Position numbers and translations under genes: made by a program. A DNA stretch of 64,000 nucleotides from positions 930,001 to 994,000 of the forward strand of contig NZ_CP059569.1 in the NCBI RefSeq assembly GCF_014054985.1. Reading direction: 5' to 3'. This document shows positions 35,206-44,399 of this stretch, piece by piece. Below the pieces are notes generated by a model. It was not told the origin of the DNA, searched no databases, and was given only the letters and a program-made list of their open reading frames with translations. This DNA comes from Kingella oralis (GTDB lineage: Bacteria; Pseudomonadota; Gammaproteobacteria; Burkholderiales; Neisseriaceae). How positions within the stretch are numbered: the first letter of the stretch is position 1; every line of letters begins with the position of its first letter.

Positions 35206-35736
35206 TTATTGTTTTTTCCAGCGTTCTTGCGATTCGCGGATAACTTGCTTGGCTTCTTCGATGTCGCCCCAGTGTTCCACTTTGGTTGTGCCTGCTTTTT
35301 TCAGGTCTTTGTAGTGGTTGAAGTGAAATTCAATTTGCTTGATGAGTTGCGCGGGCAGGTCGGTTAGGGTTTGGATGGCGTTGCCTGTGTCGCGGTCGTC
35401 TGCGGGTACAACAACGATTTTGTCGTCCACTTCGCCGTCGTCCACAAATTTCATTACGCCGATTACGCGCGCTTCCATATAGATGCCTGTGGGCAGGGGG
35501 GTGCGCGTGATGATGAGCGCGTCCAATTCATCGCCGTCTTCGTCTAAGGTTTGGGGGATGAAACCGTAGTTGGTGGGTTTGGCGAAGATTTGGGGTTCTA
35601 CGCGGTCTAGCTTCATCACGGCGTTTTTTCTGTCCCATTCGATTTTGTGCGCGCTGCCTTCGGGGATTTCAATAACCACGTTGATGATGCCGTTATCCAC
35701 GTCGCCCGCGTCTAAGATTTTGTTGAAATCTGCCAT
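35206..35736 (-). CDS. ppa: Inorganic pyrophosphatase
   Basis: 176 residues, family I hexameric type. Active-site segments: VVIEIPEGSAHKIEWDR, YGFIPQTLDEDGDELDALII with the metal-binding aspartates, and VVPADDRD. It drives biosynthesis by hydrolysing pyrophosphate. It diverges from tonB and has its own DUS-bounded region. Confidence 0.96.
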   Translation of the reverse strand: MADFNKILDAGDVDNGIINVVIEIPEGSAHKIEWDRKNAVMKLDRVEPQIFAKPTNYGFIPQTLDEDGDELDALIITRTPLPTGIYMEARVIGVMKFVDDGEVDDKIVVVPADDRDTGNAIQTLTDLPAQLIKQIEFHFNHYKDLKKAGTTKVEHWGDIEEAKQVIRESQERWKKQ

Positions 35737-35880
35737 TTGGTTTTCCTTTGTTGGGTGGGGTTGAAATGCGATTGATTATAAACGATGGGGTAGGGCTGTG
35801 CAAAGAATGGTTAAGCTGCGTTGCTTTTTCAGGCTGCCTGTGGGCGTTTTGTAATTTTTTGTTGCCATTTTGGCTAGTCA

Positions 35881-35904
35881 AATGTTAATTGTTTGCATTA
35901 TAAT
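35881..35904 (+). promoter_or_regulatory. tonB promoter with candidate Fur box
   Basis: TATAAT at 35899-35904 lies six bases before the tonB ATG, so the transcript may be leaderless or nearly so. The 19 bases at 35881-35899 (AATGTTAATTGTTTGCATT) match 14 of 18 defined positions of AATGATAATNATTATCATT and cover the spacer and -35 side of the promoter, where Fur would block polymerase. Confidence 0.55.
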
Positions 35905-35910
35905 TTGACG

Positions 35911-36873
35911 ATGATGAAAAATAATCCTTTTTTGAAGCCGGCGGTAATTGGTTTGGTTACGCTATTACACGCCGGTGTAATTGCTTTGTCGTGGAACGGT
36001 TTTAAATCGCCCGAGCCTGAACAAGCAGATGCGATAGCATTTGTGGATTTGGGTTCGGTTACGGGCGATGACAAACCGTTGGGCGATGGCGCGCCTGCAC
36101 CTTTGGAGCAACCCGAGCCGCCCCAGCCTCAGCCGCCTGTTGAACAGCCCAAGCCCGAACCCAAAGTTGAACCCAAGCCCGAGCCGAAACCTGAACCGAA
36201 GCCCAAGGTGGCGGAGCAGCCGAAAGTTGCGGCGGTGGTGCGCAATGATAAACCTGCTGATTTCAGGCAGCCTGAAAAGGTGGTGAAGCCGCAGAAGCAT
36301 GAGCCTAAGCCAGAGCCTGTTAAGCAGCCTGAAAAACCCGTTGAAAAACCGCAGCCGGTAAGAGTTGAACATCCGAAGCCTGCCGTTACTCCGCCTGCCA
36401 ACGCTAATCCGTCTGGCACGAGCAACAGCAGCGCAACGGCGAATAAAGACGCGGCTAACCGTGCGCCCGACAGCATGGGTGGCGGCGGTTCGTCTGCGAA
36501 CAGCAAGGTGCCGCAAAACGGAGCGGGGGATAAAAACAGCGATGGCGGCGGCAAAAAAGGCGATGCGCCCAAGCCGTCTAATGCCAACCACGCGAGCACA
36601 ATAGCCAATGGCGGCTATATCAGCCTGCCCAATCCGCCTTATCCGCGCTCTGCGGCGGAGCATGAAGAAGAGGGCGTGGTGAAACTTTCGGTGCTGGTTA
36701 GCGCGGCAGGCAAGGTTATGAATGTGAAGGTAACGAAGTCTAGCGGCTCGGCGGCATTGGATAACGCGGGCAAGCGGGCGGCGCAGTCGGCAAGTTATCA
36801 GCCCAAGAAAATTGATGGCGAACCCGTTTCAACGGAGTTTAATACGCAATTTACCTTTAAGCTGGATAGATAG
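35911..36873 (+). CDS. tonB: Energy transducer TonB
   Basis: About 320 residues. An N-terminal anchor helix (FLKPAVIGLVTLLHAGVIAL) carries the His that contacts ExbD. A long periplasmic Pro/Lys/Glu linker (many EPKPEP and KPQPV units, about 75-170) spans the periplasm. The C-terminal domain has SLPNPPYPRSAAEHEEEGVVKL and the VTKSSGSAALDNAG segment. It transmits proton-motive energy to outer-membrane receptors. Two ATGs in tandem (35911, 35914) are both possible starts. Two DUS copies encode RQPEK and KQPEK within the linker. exbB and exbD follow. Confidence 0.93.
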   Translation: MMKNNPFLKPAVIGLVTLLHAGVIALSWNGFKSPEPEQADAIAFVDLGSVTGDDKPLGDGAPAPLEQPEPPQPQPPVEQPKPEPKVEPKPEPKPEPKPKVAEQPKVAAVVRNDKPADFRQPEKVVKPQKHEPKPEPVKQPEKPVEKPQPVRVEHPKPAVTPPANANPSGTSNSSATANKDAANRAPDSMGGGGSSANSKVPQNGAGDKNSDGGGKKGDAPKPSNANHASTIANGGYISLPNPPYPRSAAEHEEEGVVKLSVLVSAAGKVMNVKVTKSSGSAALDNAGKRAAQSASYQPKKIDGEPVSTEFNTQFTFKLDR

Positions 36874-36927
36874 TTTTCAGGCTGCCTGAAAACAAATGTT
36901 TTTTAATCACTTTATGAAAGTAAACGA

Positions 36928-37587
36928 ATGAATTTAGGATTGGTTTTTAAAAGCGGCGATGCTGTTTTGATTGGTGTGTTTTTGTGTTTGATTGCCATGA
37001 GCATCACAACTTGGGTGCTGATTTTGCTGCGCGGCGTGCGTTATCGCGCGGCGCGGCGTGCCAACCGCGTGGCTGCCGAGGCGATTTGGGCGGCAAAAGA
37101 TTTGGCGCAGGCGGAGCAGCAAGCCAAGCAAATTGACGCGCCGATTAGTGATTTGGCGTTGGATGCGATTCGGGCGAACCAGCAGTTCCATGCCACGCAA
37201 AGCTCCATGCTGTCGGCGAGCTTGCCGCGCAACGCTTACTTGGAACGCGAGATGCGCCATAGCATAGGCAAGATTTTGAGCCGTTTTGAAGGCGGCATGA
37301 TGGCGTTGGCAACCATTGGCTCAACCGCGCCGTTTGTGGGGCTGCTGGGCACGGTGTGGGGGATTTACCATGCGCTGATTAACATCAGCAACAGCGGGCA
37401 GATGAGCATTGCGGCGGTGGCCGGCCCGATTGGCGAAGCATTGGTGGCGACAGCAGTGGGCTTGTTTGCCGCGATTCCTGCGGTGCTGGCGTATAACGTG
37501 TTTATGCGCGGCAATAAGAATTTGAGCCGCGAACTGCATGGTTTTGCCCATGATTTTCATGTCCAACTGATTAACGAGAAGGAATGA
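36928..37587 (+). CDS. exbB: TonB-system proton channel subunit ExbB
   Basis: 219 residues. MotA/TolQ/ExbB family: an N-terminal helix at about 10-35, a cytoplasmic stretch, and paired helices with MALATIGSTAPFVGLLGTVWGIYHAL (about 130-155) and AVAGPIGEALVATAVGLFAAIPAVLAYN. With ExbD it forms the proton-driven motor for TonB. It is 54 bases after tonB and five bases before exbD. Confidence 0.95.
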   Translation: MNLGLVFKSGDAVLIGVFLCLIAMSITTWVLILLRGVRYRAARRANRVAAEAIWAAKDLAQAEQQAKQIDAPISDLALDAIRANQQFHATQSSMLSASLPRNAYLEREMRHSIGKILSRFEGGMMALATIGSTAPFVGLLGTVWGIYHALINISNSGQMSIAAVAGPIGEALVATAVGLFAAIPAVLAYNVFMRGNKNLSRELHGFAHDFHVQLINEKE

Positions 37588-37591
37588 GGCG

Positions 37592-38023
37592 ATGGCTTTC
37601 AATGTAAACGAAGGCGGCGAAGACGCGCCGATGAGCGATATTAACGTTACGCCCTTGGTGGACGTGATGTTGGTGCTGCTGATTGTGTTTATGATTACGA
37701 TGCCTGTTTTAACGCACTCCATTCAAATCAATTTGCCCACTACGAGCAACAGCAAAGAAGAGCCGAAGCAGGATGTGAAGCCGATTAACTTGCAGGTAGA
37801 TGCAGCAGGCAAATATGTATTAGGTGCGGAATCAACTACACCAGTAGATTTGATTGAGATAAAAGCAAAACTGAAAGAGCTGGCGAAAACCAATCCCGAT
37901 GCGGTTTTGGCGATTGATGCGGATAAAGATACGCCGTATGAGAACGTTGCCAAGGTGTTGGAAGCGGCGAAAGACGCAGGGATTGCGAAGGTGGGCTTTC
38001 GCTTGGAAAACACAAAGCAGTAG
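37592..38023 (+). CDS. exbD: TonB-system subunit ExbD
   Basis: 143 residues. The single helix starts DINVTPLVDVMLVLLIVFMI; the Asp in PLVDVML is the key proton-carrying residue. The periplasmic domain contains LAIDADKDTPYENVAKVLEA, typical of ExbD/TolR. It ends the tonB-exbB-exbD operon, with a terminator at 38038-38070. Confidence 0.95.
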   Translation: MAFNVNEGGEDAPMSDINVTPLVDVMLVLLIVFMITMPVLTHSIQINLPTTSNSKEEPKQDVKPINLQVDAAGKYVLGAESTTPVDLIEIKAKLKELAKTNPDAVLAIDADKDTPYENVAKVLEAAKDAGIAKVGFRLENTKQ

Positions 38024-38037
38024 ATTGAATAGAAAAG

Positions 38038-38070
38038 AAACCGTGTTACTTTGTTGTGGCACGGTTTTTT
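38038..38070 (+). terminator. Intrinsic terminator of tonB-exbB-exbD
   Basis: AACCGTG and CACGGTT pair across a 14-base loop and are followed by TTTTTT (38065-38070). Confidence 0.85.
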
Positions 38071-38072
38071 GG

Positions 38073-38105
38073 TTTTAGCTTCGCAATTCCGCTACGCTAC
38101 GCAGG
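38073..38105 (+). repeat. Dispersed repeat of the TTTTAGCTTCGC family
   Basis: TTTTAGCTTCGCAATTCCGC is followed by TACGCTACGCAGG. Related copies: near 38653-38684 (inverted), 51737-51769 and 63087-63122; a more distant core is inside the 73-base repeats at 18391 and 19233. Confidence 0.55.
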
Positions 38106-38192
38106 CGGCCCGTTGGTTTGCGCGATAGGCAGCCTGAAAACGGGTGGAGCTTAAACGGGAATGTATTTTCAGGCTGCCTTGGGATTGAGACG

Positions 38193-38528
38193 ATGGATGT
38201 TTTTGAATTGGCTTGCGGCGGGATGCAGATGAGTCGGCAGCCGTTGCGTGTGCTGCTCAGCGAAGACCCACTGCCGTTGATGCAGAATTGTTGCTTTGTG
38301 GAATTGGAGCTTGGGCGGTTAACGCTTGCGCTGGATGAGGGCAGCCGCATGGTGCGTTTGCCCAATGGCTTGGAAGCGGTATTTTTGGATACGCGCAATG
38401 ATTTGCTCACGCTGTGGCTTACGCCTGATGCGCAGCGCGAAAGCGGGGTTGGGTTGGTGCAGGTTTGGCTGGACGCGCAGCAGTCGGAAAGGATTGGGGC
38501 GTTTATCGGGGCGTTTGCGGCGGCATAG
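38193..38528 (+). CDS. Hypothetical protein
   Basis: 111 residues from ATG 38193 (MDVFELACGG). No signal peptide or membrane helix; predicted soluble. The sequence is regular and protein-like (FVELELGRLTLALDEG, GLEAVFLDTRNDLLTLWLTP), but I do not recognise a family. A DUS pair precedes it and could also hold its promoter. Frame-wise it is the only reasonable gene between exbD and the broken ABC transporter. Confidence 0.6.
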   Translation: MDVFELACGGMQMSRQPLRVLLSEDPLPLMQNCCFVELELGRLTLALDEGSRMVRLPNGLEAVFLDTRNDLLTLWLTPDAQRESGVGLVQVWLDAQQSERIGAFIGAFAAA

Positions 38529-38834
38529 CGGGCAGCCTGAAATCTCAAATGGAATGGCGGCGGTTCGTTGCCGATTATGAGCAAGACGATCCATTGGTTA
38601 CAAGTTTTGCCAAGGTTTCAGGCTGCCTAATGGTTTGCGCGATGGGCAGCGTGCGGAGCGAAGCGGAGTTGCACCGCTAAAACAATTAATCCGGCACGGC
38701 AGAGGCAGTCTGAAAACGGTAAAACGGGATTTCAGGCTGCCTTGTGTTTCGTTTATCCGTCCCGCTTAATTTTCCCCCATTTTCCGCCTGCCAAACTGCG
38801 TTTCAGGCTGCCTCGGTATCCGTTCCGCGCCTAC
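38529..38834. other. Intergenic region without a gene
   Basis: Holds DUS copies in both orientations and an inverted copy of the TTTTAGCTTCGC-type repeat (about 38653-38684). No coding region seen. Confidence 0.65.
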
Positions 38835-40313
38835 TCAATCCTCCTCCCATCCGCCTGCCTGCCAGAGCCTGCGGTACACGCCGTTTTGGGCGAGCAGTTC
38901 GCTGTGCGTGCCGCTTTCGGCGACTTGCCCGCCGGAGAGCACGATGATTTGCTGTGCGCCGCTAATGGTGGAGAGGCGGTGGGTGATGACGATAACGGTT
39001 TTGTCCTGCACCAGCGCGTCGATGGCCTGCTGCACGGCGACTTCGCTTTCGGTGTCGAGCGCGGCGGTGGGTTCATCCAAGATGATGATGGGCGCGTTTT
39101 TCAGCAGGGCGCGGGCGATGCTGATGCGCTGTTTTTCGCCGCCGGAGAGTTTGCCGCCGATGTCGCCCACGCGGGTTTGGTAGCCTTCGGGCATCGCCAT
39201 GATGAAGTCGTGGCAGCGGGCGGTGCGGGTGGCGGCTTCGATTTCTGCGTCTGTGGCGTCTGCCTTGCCGAGGCGGATGTTGTTGACGATGGTGTCGTCA
39301 AACAGGTAAACGTCTTGGAAGACGACGGAAATCTGCCGCATCAGGTCTTCTTGGGTGAGGGCGCGGATGTCGCTGCCGCCGATGAGGATGCGCCCCTGCT
39401 GCGGGTCGGCGTAGCGCATGATGAGGCGGATGAGGGTGGTTTTGTCGCAGCCGCTGTGCCCGACCAGCGCGGTGAGGGCGCGTTCGGGGATGTGCAGGCT
39501 GACGCCGCGCAGGATGGGTTCGGGGTTGGCGTCGTAGTGGTAATGCACGTTTTCAAATGTGATGCCGAGTAGCGCATTGGGCAGGGCTTCGGCGAGCAGG
39601 GCTTCGCGCTGGATGGTTTCCACCTCGCCCACCGCCTGTTGCAGGCGCGGCAGGCGGCTGCCGGTGCTGTTGGTAGCTTTGAGCACGGGCAGCCCCTGGC
39701 TGTATTCCAGCAGTTCCGCGTTCAGGCGCGCGTTTGCGCCGGCCAAACGGGCGCGGGCGCGTTCGGTGAAGGGCTGCGTACACTGCTGGATGGGCACAAT
39801 CAGGGGAAAGCTGAACAGCAGCGCCAGCCCGAGCCGCCAGTCCCACAGCATCGCCAGCAGCGCGGTGGCCAGCGGCGTGCAGACGGCGGCAATCAGCATA
39901 TTGCTGACAATCAGGGTGTGGTTGTAGGTTTCGTCTATCGTGCCCGCAAGCAGCGCGTTCAGCTCGCCGCTGCGCTTGCGGTACAGGATTTGCAGCGGGA
40001 TGCGGCGCAGGTGTTCGCCCATTTTGCGGCGTGCCGCATCGCCCGCGCGGGCGCAGTAGCCTTGGTAATCATAATCCTGCGAGCGCTAGCGGAACAGGGC
40101 GGAGAGCGCGAGCAGCACGGTAAGCAGCGCCAGCCAAAACGCTGCACGACCGTTTTTGCCCGCGCCCAGCGCCAGAAAGGCAGGCAGCAGCATGGCAAAC
40201 CCCGCGCCCTGCAACAGTGCGGCGGCGATGCTGTCGTGCAGACAGCGTTTGAGCACCCCCGCCTGTTCGCCGGCGGCGGTGAGAATGGTGCGGTAAATGC
40301 GGACGGGGTTCAT
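38835..40313 (-). pseudogene. Degraded ABC transporter (permease-ATPase fusion)
   Basis: The gene starts at ATG 40313 (MNPVRIYRTILTAAGEQ, with AGGAG upstream). It runs 75 codons to an in-frame TAG at 40086-40088, then continues in the same frame to 38835. The helix bundle seems shortened: the sequence passes from LPVLKATNSTGSRL almost directly to the ATPase start ITFENVHYHYD, so the last helices are missing. Walker A reads GHSGCDKTTL, with Asp where the invariant Gly should be. Signature LSGGEKQR and Walker B IIILDEPTAALD remain intact. It looks like a half-transporter of the siderophore-related type. Dead gene. Confidence 0.85.
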
Positions 40314-40414
40314 GGGAAGCTCCTTCTGGGTGGGGTTTTCAGGCTGCCTTTGGGGTGTTCCAACGGCATTTGAGGCAGTCTGAAAGCTGTTTCGTGCGGT
40401 AGTGTCTTTATGTA

Positions 40415-40440
40415 TGTAGGTCGGATTCTTGAATCCGACG
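40415..40440. repeat. REP-like palindrome, partial
   Basis: GTAGGTCGGATTCTTGAATCCGACG, a variant of the REP-like palindromes at 40553, 51528 and 53469, with a different stem centre. Confidence 0.6.
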
Positions 40441-40552
40441 TTGCCCCGCAGGGGGAAATCCGTTTTCAGGCTGCCTGTGGTGGTTTTTTCGGGCAACATC
40501 GGCAGTCTGAACATGGGTAGGGAATGTGGCTTTACCGTGCATGCGGTAGCCT

Positions 40553-40616
40553 GTAGGTCGGACATTTATGCCCGACATTGAAGGCGGGGTTTGTCGGGCA
40601 TAAATGCCCGACCTAC
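40553..40616. repeat. REP-like inverted repeat overlapping the ankyrin gene end
   Basis: GTAGGTCGGACATTTATGCCCGAC faces GTCGGGCATAAATGCCCGACCTAC across a short spacer. Its right arm encodes the last 17 or so residues of the ankyrin protein (VGRAFMPDKPRLQCRA). Confidence 0.85.
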
Positions 40617-41158
40617 GGCAGCTACTTGTTCGCGCTGCTGTTCGGTGATGGTCATGCCTGCCTGCAAATAGAGTTCGGTGCAGGCAATCATGTCGGCAAT
40701 TCTGTCAGAGAGCGGGGCGGTATCCAACAGGCTGTCAAACGGGGTTTGCCCGCGCCGGTTTTTGGCGGCGGGGTTGGCGCCGTGCGCCAGCAGGAGTTTA
40801 ACCAGCGGCGCGGTTCGGGCGAAATGGAGAATGGTGTTGCCGAACTCGTTGGCGTAATTGGCGTTTGCGCCGTTTTGCAGCAGCACGGCGGCTTGCTCGG
40901 TGTTGCCTGCTTGGACTTGGTGATAGAGCGGCGGGTCGTCGTCGGCATCTCGGCAGAAATTGGCGTCTGCGCCGTGGTCAAGCAGCCATTGCATGAAGGC
41001 GGGCGGGGTGTCGCTCATTGCCAGCGGGTGCATTTTCCGCCGCCGCGCTCGGTGGCGTTGATGTCGGTGTCGGCATAGATGGCTTGCAGGACGGCAAGGT
41101 CGCCTGCTTGGCAGAGTTCGCGGAAGTTTTTGGGGAGGGTGGTTTTCTTTTTGGGCAT
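40566..41158 (-). pseudogene. Ankyrin-repeat protein with a frameshift near its start
   Basis: From ATG 41158 (AGGA upstream) the first 42 codons read MPKKKTTLPKNFRELCQAGD and on to INATERGGGK, then run into a TGA at 41015-41017. The next frame carries on with ankyrin repeats: MQWLLDHGADANF, AAVLLQNGANANYANEFGNTILHFA and KLLLAHGANPAAKNRRGQTPFD. The shift lies at a GGCGGCGGAAAA tract near 41035-41047. Ankyrin repeats bind proteins; the target is unknown. The C-terminus is encoded by a REP-like repeat. A sequencing slip in the tract is the main alternative. Confidence 0.72.
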
Positions 41159-41229
41159 GGGGCGTCCTTTGTGGGTTGGGGTGGGTTTCAGGCTGCCTTG
41201 AATGGCGTGGGAGGGAGGCTGTGCATTTT

Positions 41230-41285
41230 ATGTTTTGTTTATAGGATAAGGCTTGCGGGGGAATTTGGCAGTAAATTTGTCCCTT
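41230..41285. repeat. Remnant resembling the end of the IS at 49631
   Basis: The complement reads CCCCGCAAGCCTTATCCTATAA, identical to 22 bases inside the left end of the IS256-type element (49651-49672). The outer part (GACAAATTTACTGCC) is a diverged form of its terminal ACAAAATGGAGGCT. Confidence 0.5.
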
Positions 41286-41370
41286 ATATATGCCCCAAAG
41301 ACAGTACGGTAAGATGTAGCAACATCTTATATTTCTTATTTTGGATTACTATATAAATTGATTAAGTATA

Positions 41371-41406
41371 AAAAAGCTAATTTTGAATCATCAAAATTAG
41401 CTTTTA
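41371..41406. terminator. Intrinsic terminator of the RTX gene
   Basis: A 14-base perfect stem, 41373-41386 with 41391-41404 (AAAGCTAATTTTGA), is flanked by A-rich and T-rich sides and would work in both directions. Confidence 0.85.
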
Positions 41407-41431
41407 ATTCATAAAATACCAATAGAATATC

Positions 41432-43918
41432 TTAGCTTAATGGAGATAAGGTTAAGATAGGTTTGGTTGATAAATCTGCAGGTGCATTACTATTTTCAGA
41501 ACTAACTGCTTGAACACCAAATACAGACATTGCTTGTCCTAAGTTGTTTGCCATTTGGGAGAACCTAGCAAAATCAGGGTTAGAAAGAATACCGTCTTGG
41601 AATTCAAAATGCTCAATCCGAGCATAACTACTAGAGAAGAAGTCCTTAATGGTAACGGAATCATCACTGTTATAGCCATATACAGTTAGATTACTGCCAT
41701 TTTTACGGAATTTCACTTCAGTTGAAGCAACATCAGTGAAACGAACCGTATCATTTTCATCTGCTTCATAGCTGTAATCGTAAACCGTATCTTGTCCATG
41801 ACCTTTGGCAAAGATATAGGTATCCCCTTGGTTACCACCCTCTAAATAATCATTACCCGCACCACCGATTAAGGTATCGCTGCCATTGTTACCATAAAGT
41901 TTGTGATTGCCTGATAAGCCCATTAGGATATTGTTATTGCTATCACCATTTAAACTATCATCGGCAGCAGTTCCTAGTTTCCAGCCTAAATCTTTCAACG
42001 TGGTTTCGCCAACGGCTGTGAGTAAATTGTCAATATGGTTTTCATTGGCAGCAACATCGTAGAATTCTGCCCATAGCACAGAGCTTTCTGTCCATTGTTT
42101 CACCCCCTCTGACCCATAAGCCAAAAATTCGTTCAAATCTACAAATGCTTTTTCGGGATTTTCAGCATGAACACGCTTAAAGGCAGCCTGAACACCGCTG
42201 AAATCCAGTTTAAATTCGTTATTTTCCAGTTTGAAGCCGATCTCATTCAGATAGGGTTGCAAACGGGTTTGGAATAACAGACCACGATAGATATTTTGCG
42301 ACAATGTCGCGTAAGTTTGATTTATGGTGTCAATAATCTGCCGAGCTTGTGCTTGTGTGCCAAAATATAGTGTTTCGGAGTGCTCACCAGTAAAGGCATC
42401 AAGTATGGCAGTTTTATGGCGAGCAGCCTGAAATTCAGCAGCGGTTTCGCTATCCAATACCAGCCCATTTTTTAATGCGGCAATTTGTGATGGTGTCAGC
42501 GCAATACCTTCGCCACTAGTAATTTCTAATTCGCTGGATAAGTTGAAATTAGCAATATCAGTTTTTTGTGGATCAGTTCCGCTCCATTTAGCAATTAAAT
42601 CTGCCAATAAAGCAAGCTGCGCTTGTTTGGTATCGGCTGCAGCGTAGGCTTTTAATGCATTTGCTAATTCAGAATAAAGGGCGGCAGCTTCGCGTAAATC
42701 ATGCAAACGACCGATGCCTTGCAAATTAGGCGCAACCATTTGCTCGGCAGTTAATTCAACCGTTTCGGTGTGGCGGCTATATAGGTTGTTTGCAGCAAAC
42801 ACAGCATCGCCCATTTCGCCTGTTGTACCATCTGTTTTGGTGTAACTACCAATATGGGTTAAGCGATTGCCATTACCCAAATCTTTTGACTCTGCTACAT
42901 GATCTAAATTCAAAGATTGAATACCCAAGGCTTGCATGGTAAAGAGTTCGTTTTCTTCGCTTAAACCGTTTTGGTTGAAGTCTTGCCATACTTGCAATTG
43001 ACTAAATATGCTATCTAGCGCATCAATTACATGGTCGCCGTTGCTATCAAAATCTGCCAAGGCAGCCATAACCATGCGCTGCTGTTGCGCCGTTGGATAA
43101 AGTGGTGTTATCGCCAAATAGCTCGCTACCACCATCAATTTTGCCATTGCCGTTACGGTCCAAAACGAGTAAGTCATTGCCTACTGCTGCCCAACCTGTG
43201 GCGGTAGCAATACCATCATTGTTGTGGTCAAAACGAGCGGAAGTGGAAGATGCGGCTAGAACCGCAAGACCTTTGCTGTCTAGGTTTAGAATTAAAGGAT
43301 CGGTTTTGTGAGCTTTGCCATTGCGATTAATTTTTCCATAAGCATTATGTTCACATTTTTTTAAAATAGGATCACTAATTCTCCCATCAAAAATACCTTC
43401 ATAAATCCATCTACCAAAATCACCAAAATCAACGCCACGTTTCGCTAATGCATCCCCAAAACCAATATCTTTTACATCATCCCAAAACTCTGGATCTGTA
43501 ATAATATCGCGAGCAGATTCATTAGCCGCCAAAGCTCCAATCAAAGCAGGCATGGCAATCATAACACCTGTAAAAGCAGAAACAGCCACACCCCCTCCAA
43601 GTACTCCATAGACACCAACAATAGCTGCTGCTCTTGCAAATAAGGCATAAGTAGAAGGACTAAAAGAAAGACTTCCTCCTGCTAATGGTGCTGCATTACC
43701 TTCAATTGCTCCCAAAGCGCTAGAAATAGTCTGTGTACTTATATTTGCAGCACCACCAAGCGCACCTAGTGCAGCAATTGTCCCACTGGGATTTGGCGCA
43801 TATTTTTTGCAAGAATACCAGCAGCAAACACTACACCACTAAGAGTCTTGTTTACTAGACTAGTATAATGTTTAAAATTTTCTTGTTGCTTATTTCTTAG
43901 TTCACATTGATTTACCAT
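41432..43918 (-). pseudogene. RTX-type (FrpC-like) calcium-binding protein with two frameshifts
   Basis: ATG 43918 has AGGAG eight bases upstream. The frame (MVNQCELRNKQQENFKHY) shifts at a run of six A's (43803-43808); a seventh A would join AGILAKK to YAPNPSG. A second shift near 43060-43066 turns AAHGYAALADFD into AAHGYGCLGRF plus a stop; removal of one G restores it. The whole would be about 828 residues: a Gly/Ala-rich hydrophobic segment, FrpC-type loops (LDRNGNGKIDGGSELFGDN, then DFDSNGDHVID), and RTX nonapeptides (NDYLEGGNQGD) near the C-terminus. Secretion would be by type I, but no secretion genes are nearby. AT-rich. Phase variation at the A-run is possible. Confidence 0.82.
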
Positions 43919-43946
43919 AATTTTATCTCCTGAATAAAAAGTTAGA

Positions 43947-44189
43947 TTAAAACAGCATAGAAAAAATAAATATTTTATAAATAAAATAACAAAGCACTAT
44001 ATAAAACAGAAGCCCAGGCAATGGATGGACTATCGGAAAGTATACTATTTTTTTGTAAAATTTCATTTTTTTAAATTTTTCGTATCTTTGGTAACGCGAA
44101 TTAACAAATAAACATTCCAATAAAGCACAAAAATGAGCAGCCAAAAATAAGAAAATTATCATCCATAACATTACGATTAAAAAACCCAT
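43947..44189 (-). CDS. Small membrane protein upstream of the RTX gene
   Basis: 80 residues with two hydrophobic helices (LIVMLWMIIFLFLAAHFCALL and LLFYIVLCYFIYKIFIF) around a basic loop (YQRYEKFKKMKFYKK). Family not recognised. It ends 28 bases before the RTX start, on the same strand, so it may be cotranscribed. A ribosome site is weak, and a second ATG seven codons later is possible. AT-rich like the RTX gene. Confidence 0.55.
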   Translation of the reverse strand: MGFLIVMLWMIIFLFLAAHFCALLECLFVNSRYQRYEKFKKMKFYKKIVYFPIVHPLPGLLFYIVLCYFIYKIFIFSMLF

Positions 44190-44399
44190 TTTGCGTACCT
44201 AAAAAATTTTATTTTAAGTTGAGCATATTTATTTCATACTTATAAAGTATTATTATAATATATTTATTTTCTACCCATTTTTTTTACTCTTACGATATAG
44301 TTAAATACTATTAAACTTCTCAAATTCAAAAGGAGAACCCTCCTAAATTAAGATAATTGGGCAGGGAAGCAGGCATAATTTGATTTGAGACTTTTGATT

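Noticed and set aside
38742..39572. Plus-strand frame of 276 codons opposite the broken ABC transporter
   Set aside because: The minus strand shows clear ATPase motifs; the plus frame is Gly/Ala/Val-rich shadow.
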